Shown here: positions 7,231-14,380 of the stretch, piece after piece
Position numbering within the stretch: the stretch's first letter is position 1
How the letters are laid out: every line of letters begins with the position of its first letter
From: Anaerolineae bacterium
GTDB taxonomy: Bacteria > Chloroflexota > Anaerolineae > JAFGEY01
DNA: 14,425 nt
Reading direction: 5' to 3'
Assembly: GCA_016931365.1 (NCBI GenBank)
Contig: JAFGEY010000479.1
Coordinates: forward strand, 1 to 14,425
Position numbers and translations under genes: made by a program
Notes under the pieces: model-generated
The model's database searches: none
What the model was told of the DNA's origin: nothing
Seen by the model: the letters and a program-made list of their open reading frames with translations, nothing else

Positions 7231-8385
7231 TTGTCCAAGCGTAAAAAGATCAAATCCAATCGCAAACCCAAAATCGTCCGTGACAAGAGTTGGAAAACCC
7301 ACGTCTCTGAGGGGAACCCGAACGCCGACCTCGAAATGCCGCGTGTGGAGCGTATTTTGCCGCGCGGCAAGGAAGAGGAAAAAGTCAAACGGTGGACCAA
7401 GATCGAAGACGAACTGACCCTGGAAGATATTCCCCAGATAGAAGACTTGCCCTGTCCTGATGGCTGGTACAAAGGGACGGTTATCCGCGTCAGTACGGGC
7501 CTGTATGATGTCGATCTTGGAGATCAAGTGGCGATCTGCAGCATACGCGGCGCTTTGACCGCCTCCGACACCGGGTACACCAACATCATCGCGGTCGGCG
7601 ATCGGGTCTGGGTCTCCGATCAGGGCATACTGGGACAAGTGATCGAGCGCGTTTTGCCCCGGCAAACTGTGTTGGCCCGCCCCGACGTCCAGAACCCCGA
7701 TCTGAGCCAGATTATCGTCGCCAACGTCAACCAGTTGTTGATCGTCAGTTCGTGGCTCGAGCCGGACCCGTGGATGGAATTCATCGACCGCTCACTGATC
7801 ACAGCCTCAGAGGGCAATATGGAGTCGCTGATCTGCCTGAACAAGGTTGATCTCGCCGAAAACCTGGACGAGTGCCGTGAAGAGATGCATATCTACCACG
7901 ACCTGGGCTATCGCATCCTGTTCACCAGCGCCGAGACCGGCCAGGGCATCGACGCACTGCGCACCCGGCTCGTCGGCCACTCGACGGCCGTGGTCGGCCT
8001 CTCGGGCGTGGGCAAATCGTCACTGCTGATGGCCGTGCAGCCCGATCTGGAGCTGCGCGTGGACGAGGTCAGTGAGTACAGCGGCCAGGGACGGCACACC
8101 ACGACCCAGGTTTCACTGCTCAAACTGAAAGGCGGCGGCTATGTCGTCGATACGCCAGGGCTGCGTGAGCTGGGGTTGATCAAAGTACATCGCTACGAAC
8201 TGGTGCTGCATTTTCCCGAAATCCTGGCCCTGGCCGATCGGTGTCGCTTTACCAACTGCACCCACCTCGTCGAGCCCGGCTGCGCGGTCATCCAGGCCGT
8301 CGAGGAGGAACGCATCCCCTGGTCGCGCTACGCCAGCTATGAGGCGATTTACAACAGCCTGCCGGAATACTATACCGAAGCATAG
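7231..8385 (+). CDS. rsgA: Ribosome small-subunit-dependent GTPase RsgA
   Basis: RsgA checks late maturation of the 30S subunit and releases on GTP hydrolysis. The 384-residue protein has an OB-fold region (about 78-150), a circularly permuted GTPase domain and a zinc-binding tail. The permuted order is visible: G4 NKVD at 204-207 comes before G1 GLSGVGKSS at 256-264, then GRHTTT (G2) and DTPGL at 307-311 (G3). Zinc ligands are Cys338, Cys343, His345 and Cys351. The TTG start at 7231 is chosen because GGAGG lies 7 bases upstream and a near-consensus promoter precedes it. About 75 residues before the OB fold are very basic, then acidic (first residues MSKRKKIKSNRKPK); this is longer than in most RsgA proteins and may be an rRNA-binding extension. 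The gene stands alone, divergent from the signalling operon. Confidence 0.95.
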   Translation: MSKRKKIKSNRKPKIVRDKSWKTHVSEGNPNADLEMPRVERILPRGKEEEKVKRWTKIEDELTLEDIPQIEDLPCPDGWYKGTVIRVSTGLYDVDLGDQVAICSIRGALTASDTGYTNIIAVGDRVWVSDQGILGQVIERVLPRQTVLARPDVQNPDLSQIIVANVNQLLIVSSWLEPDPWMEFIDRSLITASEGNMESLICLNKVDLAENLDECREEMHIYHDLGYRILFTSAETGQGIDALRTRLVGHSTAVVGLSGVGKSSLLMAVQPDLELRVDEVSEYSGQGRHTTTQVSLLKLKGGGYVVDTPGLRELGLIKVHRYELVLHFPEILALADRCRFTNCTHLVEPGCAVIQAVEEERIPWSRYASYEAIYNSLPEYYTEA

Positions 8386-8394
8386 CTGAGTCCA

Positions 8395-8538
8395 CTGAAA
8401 AAACTCAACGCAGAGGCGCTGGCGATGGGTACATCGAGGCGCAGAGCTTCGACACAGATCGAGAGAGCTTAATGCTGTTTTGACATTCCCTGCGTCTCTG
8501 CTCCTCTGCATCTCTGCGTTGAAATTGGCTTTTTTCAG
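8395..8538. repeat. 144-bp imperfect inverted repeat, MITE/REP-like
   Basis: The outer arms CTGAAAAAA (8395-8403) and TTTTTTCAG (8530-8538) are perfect complements. Inside them AACGCAGAG (8407-8415) pairs with CTCTGCGTT (8512-8520). The right arm also holds repeated CTCTGC/TCTCTG words from about 8491. The element fills the gap between convergent rsgA and lysA, holds no gene, and its A/T tracts could let it terminate both. Words of the AACGCAGAG type are, as I recall, dispersed in many genomes of this kind. Copy number here needs a genome search. Confidence 0.6.
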
Positions 8539-8556
8539 GAGAGTCATAGCTGCGTC

Positions 8557-9873
8557 TTACACATCCCTCGCCATCAGGTCGGCAACCATTTCCCGCCGCT
8601 GGATCAACCACGATTTCCCATCTTCAACCATCACCGCTGCCGGACGCCCAAACCCATTGTAGGTTGAGGCCATCGACAGGTGATACGCGCCGGAAACAGG
8701 CACAGCGACGACGTCGCCCACAGCCAGCGCAGGTAAAAACAGGTCGCGTGCCAGCACGTCGCCCGACTCGCAGAACGGCCCGCATAACGTCACACGTTCA
8801 CATGCCTCGCTCTCTCGATTTACGCACAAAGCCGTATATTGCGCTCCATACATCGCCGGGCGCAGGTTGTCGGACAGACCGCCGTCGAGAAAGACATAGC
8901 TGCGCACACCGGGTACGCTCTTTTTTCCGCCGACGGTGTATAGAGCTATCCCGGCGCGGGCGACCAGCGAACGGCCCGGCTCGACGATCAGATGCGGCAG
9001 CGGCAAGCTGTGCTGTTGACAGGCCGCAACAACCGCCTCGCAGACTGCGGAGATATAGCCCTCAACCGGCGACGCAGGCTGTTCCGGCGTATAGGCCACG
9101 CCCCAGCCGCCGCCGGGACTCATTTCGTCCGGCTGCCAGCCGAAATGGTCGTGCATTTGAGCGGCAAAATCGACCAGCGTCTCAACGCAGGCGGCAAATG
9201 GCTCTACATCGAAAATCTGCGAGCCGATGTGCGCATGCAGGCCAACCAACTCGACCGCTGTGCTTTCAAGCGCGCGCCGGACTGCCCGCTCCGCGTCACC
9301 GGTGCCGTCACCTATGGCTCCGCCACAGGTGATCGGAAAGCCGAATTTCGAGTCGATCAACCCCGTCTTGCGATAATCGTGCGTGTGGACATCGATCCCC
9401 GGCGACAGGCGCAACCAGACCTTGACGGGCGACGATGGCCGAAAGGTTTCAATCCGCTCAAAATCGTGCCAGCCGTCGATGACAATGCGCCCCACCCCCA
9501 CCTCGACCGCCCGTTTGATCAACTCGGGGGGCTTGTTGTTGCCGTGCAGGTGAATGCGTTCGGGCGGCACCCCGGCGCGTAAGGCCGTCTCCAACTCGCC
9601 GGGGCCGACCACGTCCAGCCCCAGGCCGAGGTTCGCCCACAGGCGGGCCAATGCCGTACACAGATAGGCTTTGGACGCATAAGCCACCGTCGATGATCCT
9701 GGATAGTGCTTCTGCAACCCCACCTGATAGGCGCGGGCCGCGTTTTGCAGCGTGACCTTGTCGTACACATACAGCGGCGTGCCGTGTTCGCGCGCCAACT
9801 CGACCGCGTCGCACCCGCCGATGGTCAAATGTCCCTGTGCGTTTCGCGCCGCCATATCGGGAAGAATATGCAT
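8557..9873 (-). CDS. lysA: Diaminopimelate decarboxylase
   Basis: This PLP enzyme (fold type III) decarboxylates meso-diaminopimelate to L-lysine, the last step of lysine synthesis. The 438-residue length is normal. Visible motifs are the PLP lysine Lys68 in YASKAYLC, HIGSQ (215-219), the glycine-rich phosphate loop GGGWG (254-258), EPGRS (298-302) and CESGD (368-372), which supplies the active-site Cys from the partner subunit. A Tyr in SGAYHLSMAS lies near the C-terminus. The ATG at 9873 has GAGGAG 5 bases upstream. No other lysine-pathway gene is nearby. Related ornithine/arginine decarboxylases differ in the specificity loop, so the DAP assignment is firm though not absolute. The gene diverges from the glycosyltransferase gene, with overlapping -10 boxes. 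Confidence 0.94.
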   Translation of the reverse strand: MHILPDMAARNAQGHLTIGGCDAVELAREHGTPLYVYDKVTLQNAARAYQVGLQKHYPGSSTVAYASKAYLCTALARLWANLGLGLDVVGPGELETALRAGVPPERIHLHGNNKPPELIKRAVEVGVGRIVIDGWHDFERIETFRPSSPVKVWLRLSPGIDVHTHDYRKTGLIDSKFGFPITCGGAIGDGTGDAERAVRRALESTAVELVGLHAHIGSQIFDVEPFAACVETLVDFAAQMHDHFGWQPDEMSPGGGWGVAYTPEQPASPVEGYISAVCEAVVAACQQHSLPLPHLIVEPGRSLVARAGIALYTVGGKKSVPGVRSYVFLDGGLSDNLRPAMYGAQYTALCVNRESEACERVTLCGPFCESGDVLARDLFLPALAVGDVVAVPVSGAYHLSMASTYNGFGRPAAVMVEDGKSWLIQRREMVADLMARDV

Positions 9874-9888
9874 ACAGGCTCCTCAGAC

Positions 9889-9918
9889 TTGGTATTTTGG
9901 GGCGGCCAATAGTATAAT
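9889..9918 (+). promoter_or_regulatory. Promoter of the GT-C glycosyltransferase
   Basis: TATAAT at 9913-9918 is a perfect -10; TTGGTA at 9889-9894 is a fair -35 at 18-base spacing. Its -10 overlaps the divergent -10 predicted for lysA. Confidence 0.55.
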
Positions 9919-9939
9919 GACCGCTCACTTGGCCACCAA
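9911..9939 (-). promoter_or_regulatory. Promoter of lysA
   Basis: On the minus strand TTGGTG (9939-9934), 17 bases, then TATACT (9916-9911). The -10 shares bases 9913-9916 with the opposite promoter, so both cannot be open at the same time. Start would be near 9904, giving a leader of about 30 bases. Confidence 0.45.
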
Positions 9940-9944
9940 CTGTC

Positions 9945-9987
9945 GACCATGGACTATGGTCTGCCGTCGGCGGTCAGCAGTCAGATA
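9945..9987. repeat. GTC-rich palindromic segment in the glycosyltransferase leader
   Basis: GACCAT (9945-9950) pairs with ATGGTC (9956-9961) around a 5-base loop, followed by a tract of repeated GTC/GGTC words to about 9982. It reads like a dispersed intergenic repeat rather than coding sequence, and the ATG at 9949 lies inside its left arm. This argues for the downstream ATG at 10003 as the real start of the next gene. Confidence 0.4.
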
Positions 9988-10002
9988 ATCTGGATTGTAC
10001 CG

Positions 10003-11529
10003 ATGATTCGCTACCTGCGCCACCCGACAACCTATCTCGCGCTGGCCGTGCTGTTGCTCCTCGCTCACGCGCTGTGGTACGGCTCGTTGATGGATTTTGA
10101 CGCCGTCGACGACGCCTACATCTCGTTTCGCTACGCTTACAACGCCGCGCGCGGCTACGGATTGACCTTTAACGTCGGAGAGCGGCGGGTAGAGGGCTAT
10201 ACCAATTTTCTGTGGACAGCCATGCTGATCCCCTTTTTCTGGCTCAAATGGCCTGTTCACACTGTCTCACTGGTGATGGGATGGCTGTGGTCGGCCGGCT
10301 GTATCGCCTTGCTGGGCATTTTCTCGACAAAATACCTCGAAAAAGGCCGCTGGCTGGGGCCATTGGCCGCACTGCTGCTCGCCGCCGACGGCTCGTTTGC
10401 GCTGTGGTCGGTCGGGGGGCTGGAGGGGCCGCTCTTTGCCTTCTTGATTTTGGCTGGCGCGCTCTCTTATCTATACGAAATGGAAAATCCGGCGCGGGCG
10501 CCGCTGTCGGGCGTGTGGTTTGCCCTGGCAGCGATGACCCGCCCGGAGGGCCTGCTGGTTTACGGCCTCACCGGAGTGCATCAGGTCGTTACACGCTTGC
10601 TCGGCGAGCGCAAACTCGCTATCAGGCAAGACTGGCAGCGCCTGGGCCTTTTTTGCCTGATCTGGACCCCCTGGTTTGCTTTTCGCTGGCGCTATTATGG
10701 CTTTCTCTTGCCGAACACCTTTTACGCCAAAGTCACCCTCGGCGACACCTCGGCGCAGCGATTGCGCGGCTGGAATTACCTGCTGACCTTTGCGCGCATT
10801 CACCTCGGCTGGGCGCTACCCCTGACGGCGCTGCTGCCCCTGCTAAGACGTCGCTGGCGAGGGTGGAGCAGCTATTTCCTTCTGCTCGTGGTGGCCTACA
10901 GCCTGTACATCGCCTACGTCGGCGGCGACTGGTCGGTGGGGCGCTTTTTCGTACCCGTGATGCCTTTTTTCTACATTCTGCTGGCGGGTGGGCTGACGGT
11001 CGCGGGCGACTGGGCCTTGCGCCTGCTGTCGAAGCGACGACGCGTGCCTGTCAGCATACAAATAATGGCGTCAATTGTCGTGGTTATTGGCTTGATTGGC
11101 GGTTTGTTCTGGCAGTCGTCGGTGCAAGGCGAAAAGGCGCTCTTTCTCGACCCCTTTGACGCCCGCCTGGCCGGGCGCGCGCGCACCGCGTTTGGCAAGT
11201 GGATGGGCGAGCATTTTCCCAGGGACACGTTTATCGCCGTCGACGCGGCGGGGCAGATGCCTTTCTACTCTGACCTCAAGGCCCTCGACCTGTACGGATT
11301 GAACGATCTGGTCATCGCCCACAGCGAGGTACAGCAAATGGGCGAGGGCACGCCGGGCCACGAAAAAATGAACATGGATTACGTCATTTTTGTCGCCCAG
11401 CCCGATTACATCATCATTTACGGCACCGCGTTCGACTGGCTGGAGGCGTTCAGCTACCGGCGAGTCGATCTGCCGTGGACGGATGACCCGGCCTTGAAAG
11501 CCTTTCTGGGCATTTACGAAAGACAATGA
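10003..11529 (+). CDS. Polytopic GT-C glycosyltransferase, AftB-like
   Basis: The 508-residue integral membrane protein has about ten hydrophobic segments, beginning at residues 10-27, and a C-terminal soluble part from about residue 390. After the first helix comes a loop with DDAYISFRYA (36-45, the Asp pair typical of GT-C catalytic loops) and RVEGYTNFLW (62-71), the signature of the family that includes mycobacterial arabinofuranosyltransferase AftB. Such enzymes move a sugar from a polyprenyl-phosphate donor to a cell-surface glycan outside the membrane. Donor and acceptor cannot be told. No other glycan gene lies beside it. The ATG at 10003 is chosen because the 18 extra residues from the ATG at 9949 are encoded by a palindromic GTC-rich tract and neither start has a good ribosome site (only GGA 8 bases before 10003). 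The longer form, 9949-11529, remains possible. Confidence 0.85.
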   Translation: MIRYLRHPTTYLALAVLLLLAHALWYGSLMDFDAVDDAYISFRYAYNAARGYGLTFNVGERRVEGYTNFLWTAMLIPFFWLKWPVHTVSLVMGWLWSAGCIALLGIFSTKYLEKGRWLGPLAALLLAADGSFALWSVGGLEGPLFAFLILAGALSYLYEMENPARAPLSGVWFALAAMTRPEGLLVYGLTGVHQVVTRLLGERKLAIRQDWQRLGLFCLIWTPWFAFRWRYYGFLLPNTFYAKVTLGDTSAQRLRGWNYLLTFARIHLGWALPLTALLPLLRRRWRGWSSYFLLLVVAYSLYIAYVGGDWSVGRFFVPVMPFFYILLAGGLTVAGDWALRLLSKRRRVPVSIQIMASIVVVIGLIGGLFWQSSVQGEKALFLDPFDARLAGRARTAFGKWMGEHFPRDTFIAVDAAGQMPFYSDLKALDLYGLNDLVIAHSEVQQMGEGTPGHEKMNMDYVIFVAQPDYIIIYGTAFDWLEAFSYRRVDLPWTDDPALKAFLGIYERQ

Positions 11530-11567
11530 TCGGGCAGAGGCGCATCTGCTCGGCCTGAAACAGCACT

Positions 11568-11612
11568 GGTCTCGATACGCTTCAAACTTGATGAGTTTGA
11601 AGCTACTCGACC
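11568..11612. repeat. REP-like palindrome between convergent genes
   Basis: A perfect 10-bp stem, GCTTCAAACT (11579-11588) with AGTTTGAAGC (11594-11603) around TGATG, is framed by GGTCTCGATAC on the left and TACTCGACC on the right, which pair again at GGTC/GACC. The frame words resemble dispersed GGTCTCGATACGC...CTACTCGACC repeats I recall from other GC-rich genomes. There is no T tract, so termination would have to be of another kind. It separates the glycosyltransferase and RraA-like genes. Confidence 0.6.
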
Positions 11613-11620
11613 GACGCAGG

Positions 11621-12343
11621 CTACCTGGGTTTGGCGTAGCCCTGTCCCCCAAAAATCGCCCGCACCTCGGCGGCGTTTTGGGCATCCTTTAACGCCCCCA
11701 TCCGCGCCGCTTCTTCGTCGCGCAAGGCCCGGACGTTGTTCAACACCGCTTCCAGCTTGTGGGCTGGGAACTTGACCGCGCCGTTTTCATCCATATGAAT
11801 GATCTCGCCCGGCGCGACGTCCATCCCTCCCACCGACACCGGCACATTGATCGCGTAAATGCCCATCGCACCGTGACCGGGTGTGATGCCACTGAGCAGG
11901 TATTGAAACCCCATCGAGCGAATCTCGTCGATGTCGCGCGAGGGGCCGTTCGAGATCGCACCCACACAGCCCACCGCCTTCATCGCCGAGGTCATATTGC
12001 CGCCCGACAGCCCTACCTTGCCCGCCAATTCGGGCGGAAATTTCTGCTGAAAGACAAAAACGGTCGGTTTGGGCGAGGCGTCGAGCGCGTCGACGACGTC
12101 CATAAAGGTCAACCGTGAATAATTGGGGTCGGGCAGGCCGTAAACGCAAGTCACCGCATAGCCGACGACCGGCCCCATCTCGGGATACATGCATTTGATC
12201 GACTGGTCGGTGTACCAGTGCTCGGTCCAGGGATTGTACAGCCCCAGGCACAACGGGTGCGTGGGATAAGTGGCGACGACGTTGGTGATCGAGGGAGTGT
12301 CAAACTCTTTGAGTGCTTGCATCATTTCTTGCGGGGTAGGCAT
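11621..12343 (-). CDS. RraA / HMG-aldolase family protein
   Basis: The 240-residue protein belongs to the RraA-like fold, which includes 4-hydroxy-4-methyl-2-oxoglutarate/oxaloacetate aldolases and the RNase E regulator RraA. The core GGNMTSAMKAVGCVG (114-128), then NGPSRDIDEIRSMGF (132-146), holds the conserved Arg136-Asp137 used by the aldolases for substrate and divalent metal. The usual DG before the RD pair is NG here (Asn132). The protein is about 80 residues longer than E. coli RraA (161 residues), mainly at the N-terminus, which fits the aldolase-like branch better. The ATG at 12343 follows AAGGAGG at 4 bases. It is the last gene of a three-gene minus-strand unit, 31 bases after the NAD-kinase-like gene. 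Whether it is an enzyme or a regulator cannot be settled here. Confidence 0.85.
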   Translation of the reverse strand: MPTPQEMMQALKEFDTPSITNVVATYPTHPLCLGLYNPWTEHWYTDQSIKCMYPEMGPVVGYAVTCVYGLPDPNYSRLTFMDVVDALDASPKPTVFVFQQKFPPELAGKVGLSGGNMTSAMKAVGCVGAISNGPSRDIDEIRSMGFQYLLSGITPGHGAMGIYAINVPVSVGGMDVAPGEIIHMDENGAVKFPAHKLEAVLNNVRALRDEEAARMGALKDAQNAAEVRAIFGGQGYAKPR

Positions 12344-12374
12344 TGTTCCTCCTTGAAAAAAACGTGATGCGACG

Positions 12375-13292
12375 CTATTCCGGCACGACCAGGTTCAGCG
12401 CCGTGTCGGCGACGCCAACGCTGACCGTGTGCCCGTCCAAAAATTCCAGGCTGTCCGATTCGATGCCATCGGCAAAAACGATCCCCCCGGCTCCCATCTC
12501 GGAACTGACGACGAGATTTTCCCGCCGCTCCACAAAACCGAAATTGAGTTTGGTCCCGGTATAGATCGAGGGAAAGGGTTCGCGCACAAACCACGAGAGC
12601 CGGGGCTGCTCCGGCGCGGGCAGGCCGACCCCGAGCTGCCGCTGTTCGACGATCGAGCGCACCCAGCCGGTGCTGCCGGTGCCGGTGGCGCAGATGATCC
12701 CCGAAGAGGACTGGCGTTCCTGCTGCCCGGCCACGCGGATGCGGTAGCGCGCCGACTGGTGCGAGCGGTGGCCGATAAAGACCTCGTTCAGGGCCAGCAA
12801 CTGCTGGCCGTCCTCGCGTCGCGCCAGGGCCATCGTCCGCTTTTGCACCTTGTACCCGGTTTTGCCATAGCCGTTGACCCAGCCGACCAGATCGGCGGCG
12901 GCCTGCGGCGCGTGCGGGCACAAGACGCCGTCATATCGCGCGGCGTCGGGGTTGATGCCGATGGTCAACTGCCCGTCCAGGTACTTGGCGGCGTTGGGCA
13001 CCAGCCCATCCTGGCCGACGATCATCACAATGTCGTCCGGCGAGAACAGAAAGCGGTCGAGGTCGCCCCGGTCGAGGCGCAAACGTCGCTGATCGGGCGG
13101 GATGGCCGCCAGCACGCGCGCCAACGCGGCACCCAGCCGATCCTGGATCGCCTGCTGCTCCTCGATGCTTTGGCCCCGCGATTGGAGGTAGAACTGAGCC
13201 TGCGCAAACGTGCCGTGCTGTTCGAGCAGCAGTTCCAGCGGCGTCTTGCGCGTGACCAGGATGATCCGGGGCAGGCGCAGATCGAGCTTCAT
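12375..13292 (-). CDS. Divergent NAD-kinase-family protein
   Basis: The 305-residue protein has the NAD kinase (PpnK) fold markers in order: GQDG (93-96) in place of GGDG, followed by IGINPD (111-116) as in the family's GIN motif; ALNEVFIG (167-174) with the NE pair that binds NAD; and CATGTGSTGW (201-210) in place of TPTGSTAY. The catalytic Asp95 and the NE pair are kept, but the second Gly of GGDG is Gln and the Thr after it is Leu. The family phosphorylates NAD to NADP, and some members act on lipids or other substrates, so activity is uncertain. The ATG at 13292 overlaps the SPFH stop as TGATG, which indicates coupled translation; GTG at 13295 is the alternative. The extra segment at about 20-85 may be a cap. 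It is probably not the housekeeping NAD kinase. Confidence 0.78.
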   Translation of the reverse strand: MKLDLRLPRIILVTRKTPLELLLEQHGTFAQAQFYLQSRGQSIEEQQAIQDRLGAALARVLAAIPPDQRRLRLDRGDLDRFLFSPDDIVMIVGQDGLVPNAAKYLDGQLTIGINPDAARYDGVLCPHAPQAAADLVGWVNGYGKTGYKVQKRTMALARREDGQQLLALNEVFIGHRSHQSARYRIRVAGQQERQSSSGIICATGTGSTGWVRSIVEQRQLGVGLPAPEQPRLSWFVREPFPSIYTGTKLNFGFVERRENLVVSSEMGAGGIVFADGIESDSLEFLDGHTVSVGVADTALNLVVPE

Positions 13293-14335
13293 CACGCGCC
13301 ATCCGATTTACCGAGCAGCAGATTTTGCAACGTCTCGCCGAGCAGGTCGGGGGTCAGGTGGACGTGGCCGATGCTCTCGATCTTGTCGGCGAACCCTTGC
13401 ACGGCCAGGCCGAAAATCACCGAGGGCGGGATCTCTTTCCACAGGTTTGCACGCCGCGTTTCGGCCTCGATTTCGGCGTCCAGCATCAGGCTGCGGGCCT
13501 GCGCTTCGCCTTCGGCGCGGAGACGCACCTGCTTGGCAGCGCCCTGGGCCATGACCGTCTCTTGTTCGACCTGCGCTTCGACCTTGAAGCGGCCGCGCTC
13601 CGCCTCTTGCTGGATGTTGAGCATCTTGTTGGCGCCGTCCCGGCGGATCAGCTCTTCCTGTCGCCGGGTCAGCTCGATCTCGGTGGCCAGCTCGTTTTCC
13701 TTGATCGCGCGCTCTTTTTCGACCGCCAGCGCCCGCCGTTGAAAGGTGGCTTCGTCGGCCTTTTGCTGGATCGCCTCGCGGGTGGGCGTTTGCAGCGCCT
13801 TTTCCAGGTCGGCGCTCGGCACCACCTGATCGACCTGGATGCTGACCAAGTCAAGCCCCATCGCGGCGATCTCGGCGTTGCTGCGCAAATCCTCTTCCAG
13901 GGCCAGGCGCGTCTTGTCCGCACCCGAGCGCACCACGTCGACAATGGGCATCGCGCTCAGGCAGGCGCGGGTGGGATGCTGCGCCCAGCGGCTCCACGTG
14001 CTGGCCAGCCGCTCGAGCGGCTGCTCGATCCAGGCGCCGCTTTCCAACGCCAGCCCGAAATTCACCCGGTTGGCGGCCTTTTCGGGGTCGCTGCAGCGAT
14101 AGGTGAGGGTGATCTGCACCTTGATCGCCTGAAAATCCGACGAATACTCGTTCAGGATGAACGTCGTCTCGATGTCTTCGACGGGCACCTGGGCGACGGC
14201 GGCAGACAGCGGCTGAAACCAGTAGGCCAGGCCGGGGCCGCGCCGGGCCAGTTGGCCCCGCTGGTAGTGCAGGATGTACTGGTTGGGTTCGGCGCGCAGG
14301 TGACGCCAAAAAGCCAGTTTGCTGATGTGAGCCAT
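13292..14335 (-). CDS. SPFH / Band-7 domain protein
   Basis: The 347-residue protein has an SPFH domain (about 18-190) that begins with the usual RGPGLAYWFQP strand-turn (32-42), followed by a long charged, Ala/Glu/Arg-rich coiled coil (about 190-295) with EAER and AEGEAQA-type repeats, then a hydrophobic stretch IPPSVIFGLAV (302-312) and a short tail. SPFH proteins oligomerise into rings or scaffolds at membranes. No N-terminal membrane helix or signal peptide is seen, so attachment would have to be peripheral or through the tail; this resembles soluble bacterial SPFH relatives rather than flotillin or HflK. The ATG at 14335 follows AGGAG at 6 bases. It is the first gene of the SPFH, NAD-kinase-like, RraA-like unit. 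Its role with these partners is unknown. Confidence 0.87.
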   Translation of the reverse strand: MAHISKLAFWRHLRAEPNQYILHYQRGQLARRGPGLAYWFQPLSAAVAQVPVEDIETTFILNEYSSDFQAIKVQITLTYRCSDPEKAANRVNFGLALESGAWIEQPLERLASTWSRWAQHPTRACLSAMPIVDVVRSGADKTRLALEEDLRSNAEIAAMGLDLVSIQVDQVVPSADLEKALQTPTREAIQQKADEATFQRRALAVEKERAIKENELATEIELTRRQEELIRRDGANKMLNIQQEAERGRFKVEAQVEQETVMAQGAAKQVRLRAEGEAQARSLMLDAEIEAETRRANLWKEIPPSVIFGLAVQGFADKIESIGHVHLTPDLLGETLQNLLLGKSDGA

Positions 14336-14364
14336 CGGGTTCTCCTGGTATTATAGATTTTGTA

Positions 14365-14380
14365 GGCAGTTGACACTGCC
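14365..14380. promoter_or_regulatory. Palindrome upstream of the SPFH operon, possible operator
   Basis: GGCAGT (14365-14370) and ACTGCC (14375-14380) form a perfect inverted repeat around TGAC. It lies 30-45 bases upstream of the SPFH start and overlaps a TTGACA hexamer facing the other way, so one bound protein could act on both directions. Confidence 0.4.

Noticed and set aside
8405..8611. Small minus-strand frames in the rsgA-lysA gap
   Set aside because: They are translations of the inverted repeat and the end of lysA, without ribosome site or conserved look.
10212..11159. 315-codon frame inside the glycosyltransferase gene
   Set aside because: It is a shifted reading of the membrane protein gene; the Ala/Arg/Gly-rich product has no domain.
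12429..13742. 437-codon plus-strand open frame opposite the NAD-kinase-like and SPFH genes
   Set aside because: It crosses the junction of two real genes on the other strand and its translation is low-complexity without a recognisable domain.
14350..14355. TATAAT on the minus strand upstream of the SPFH gene
   Set aside because: Transcription from it would start inside the AGGAG ribosome site at 14342-14346, and no good -35 is present, so it is probably chance.
13325..14356. 343-codon plus-strand open frame opposite the SPFH gene
   Set aside because: It is antisense to a clear SPFH gene, has no known motif and arises from GC-rich codon bias on the other strand.
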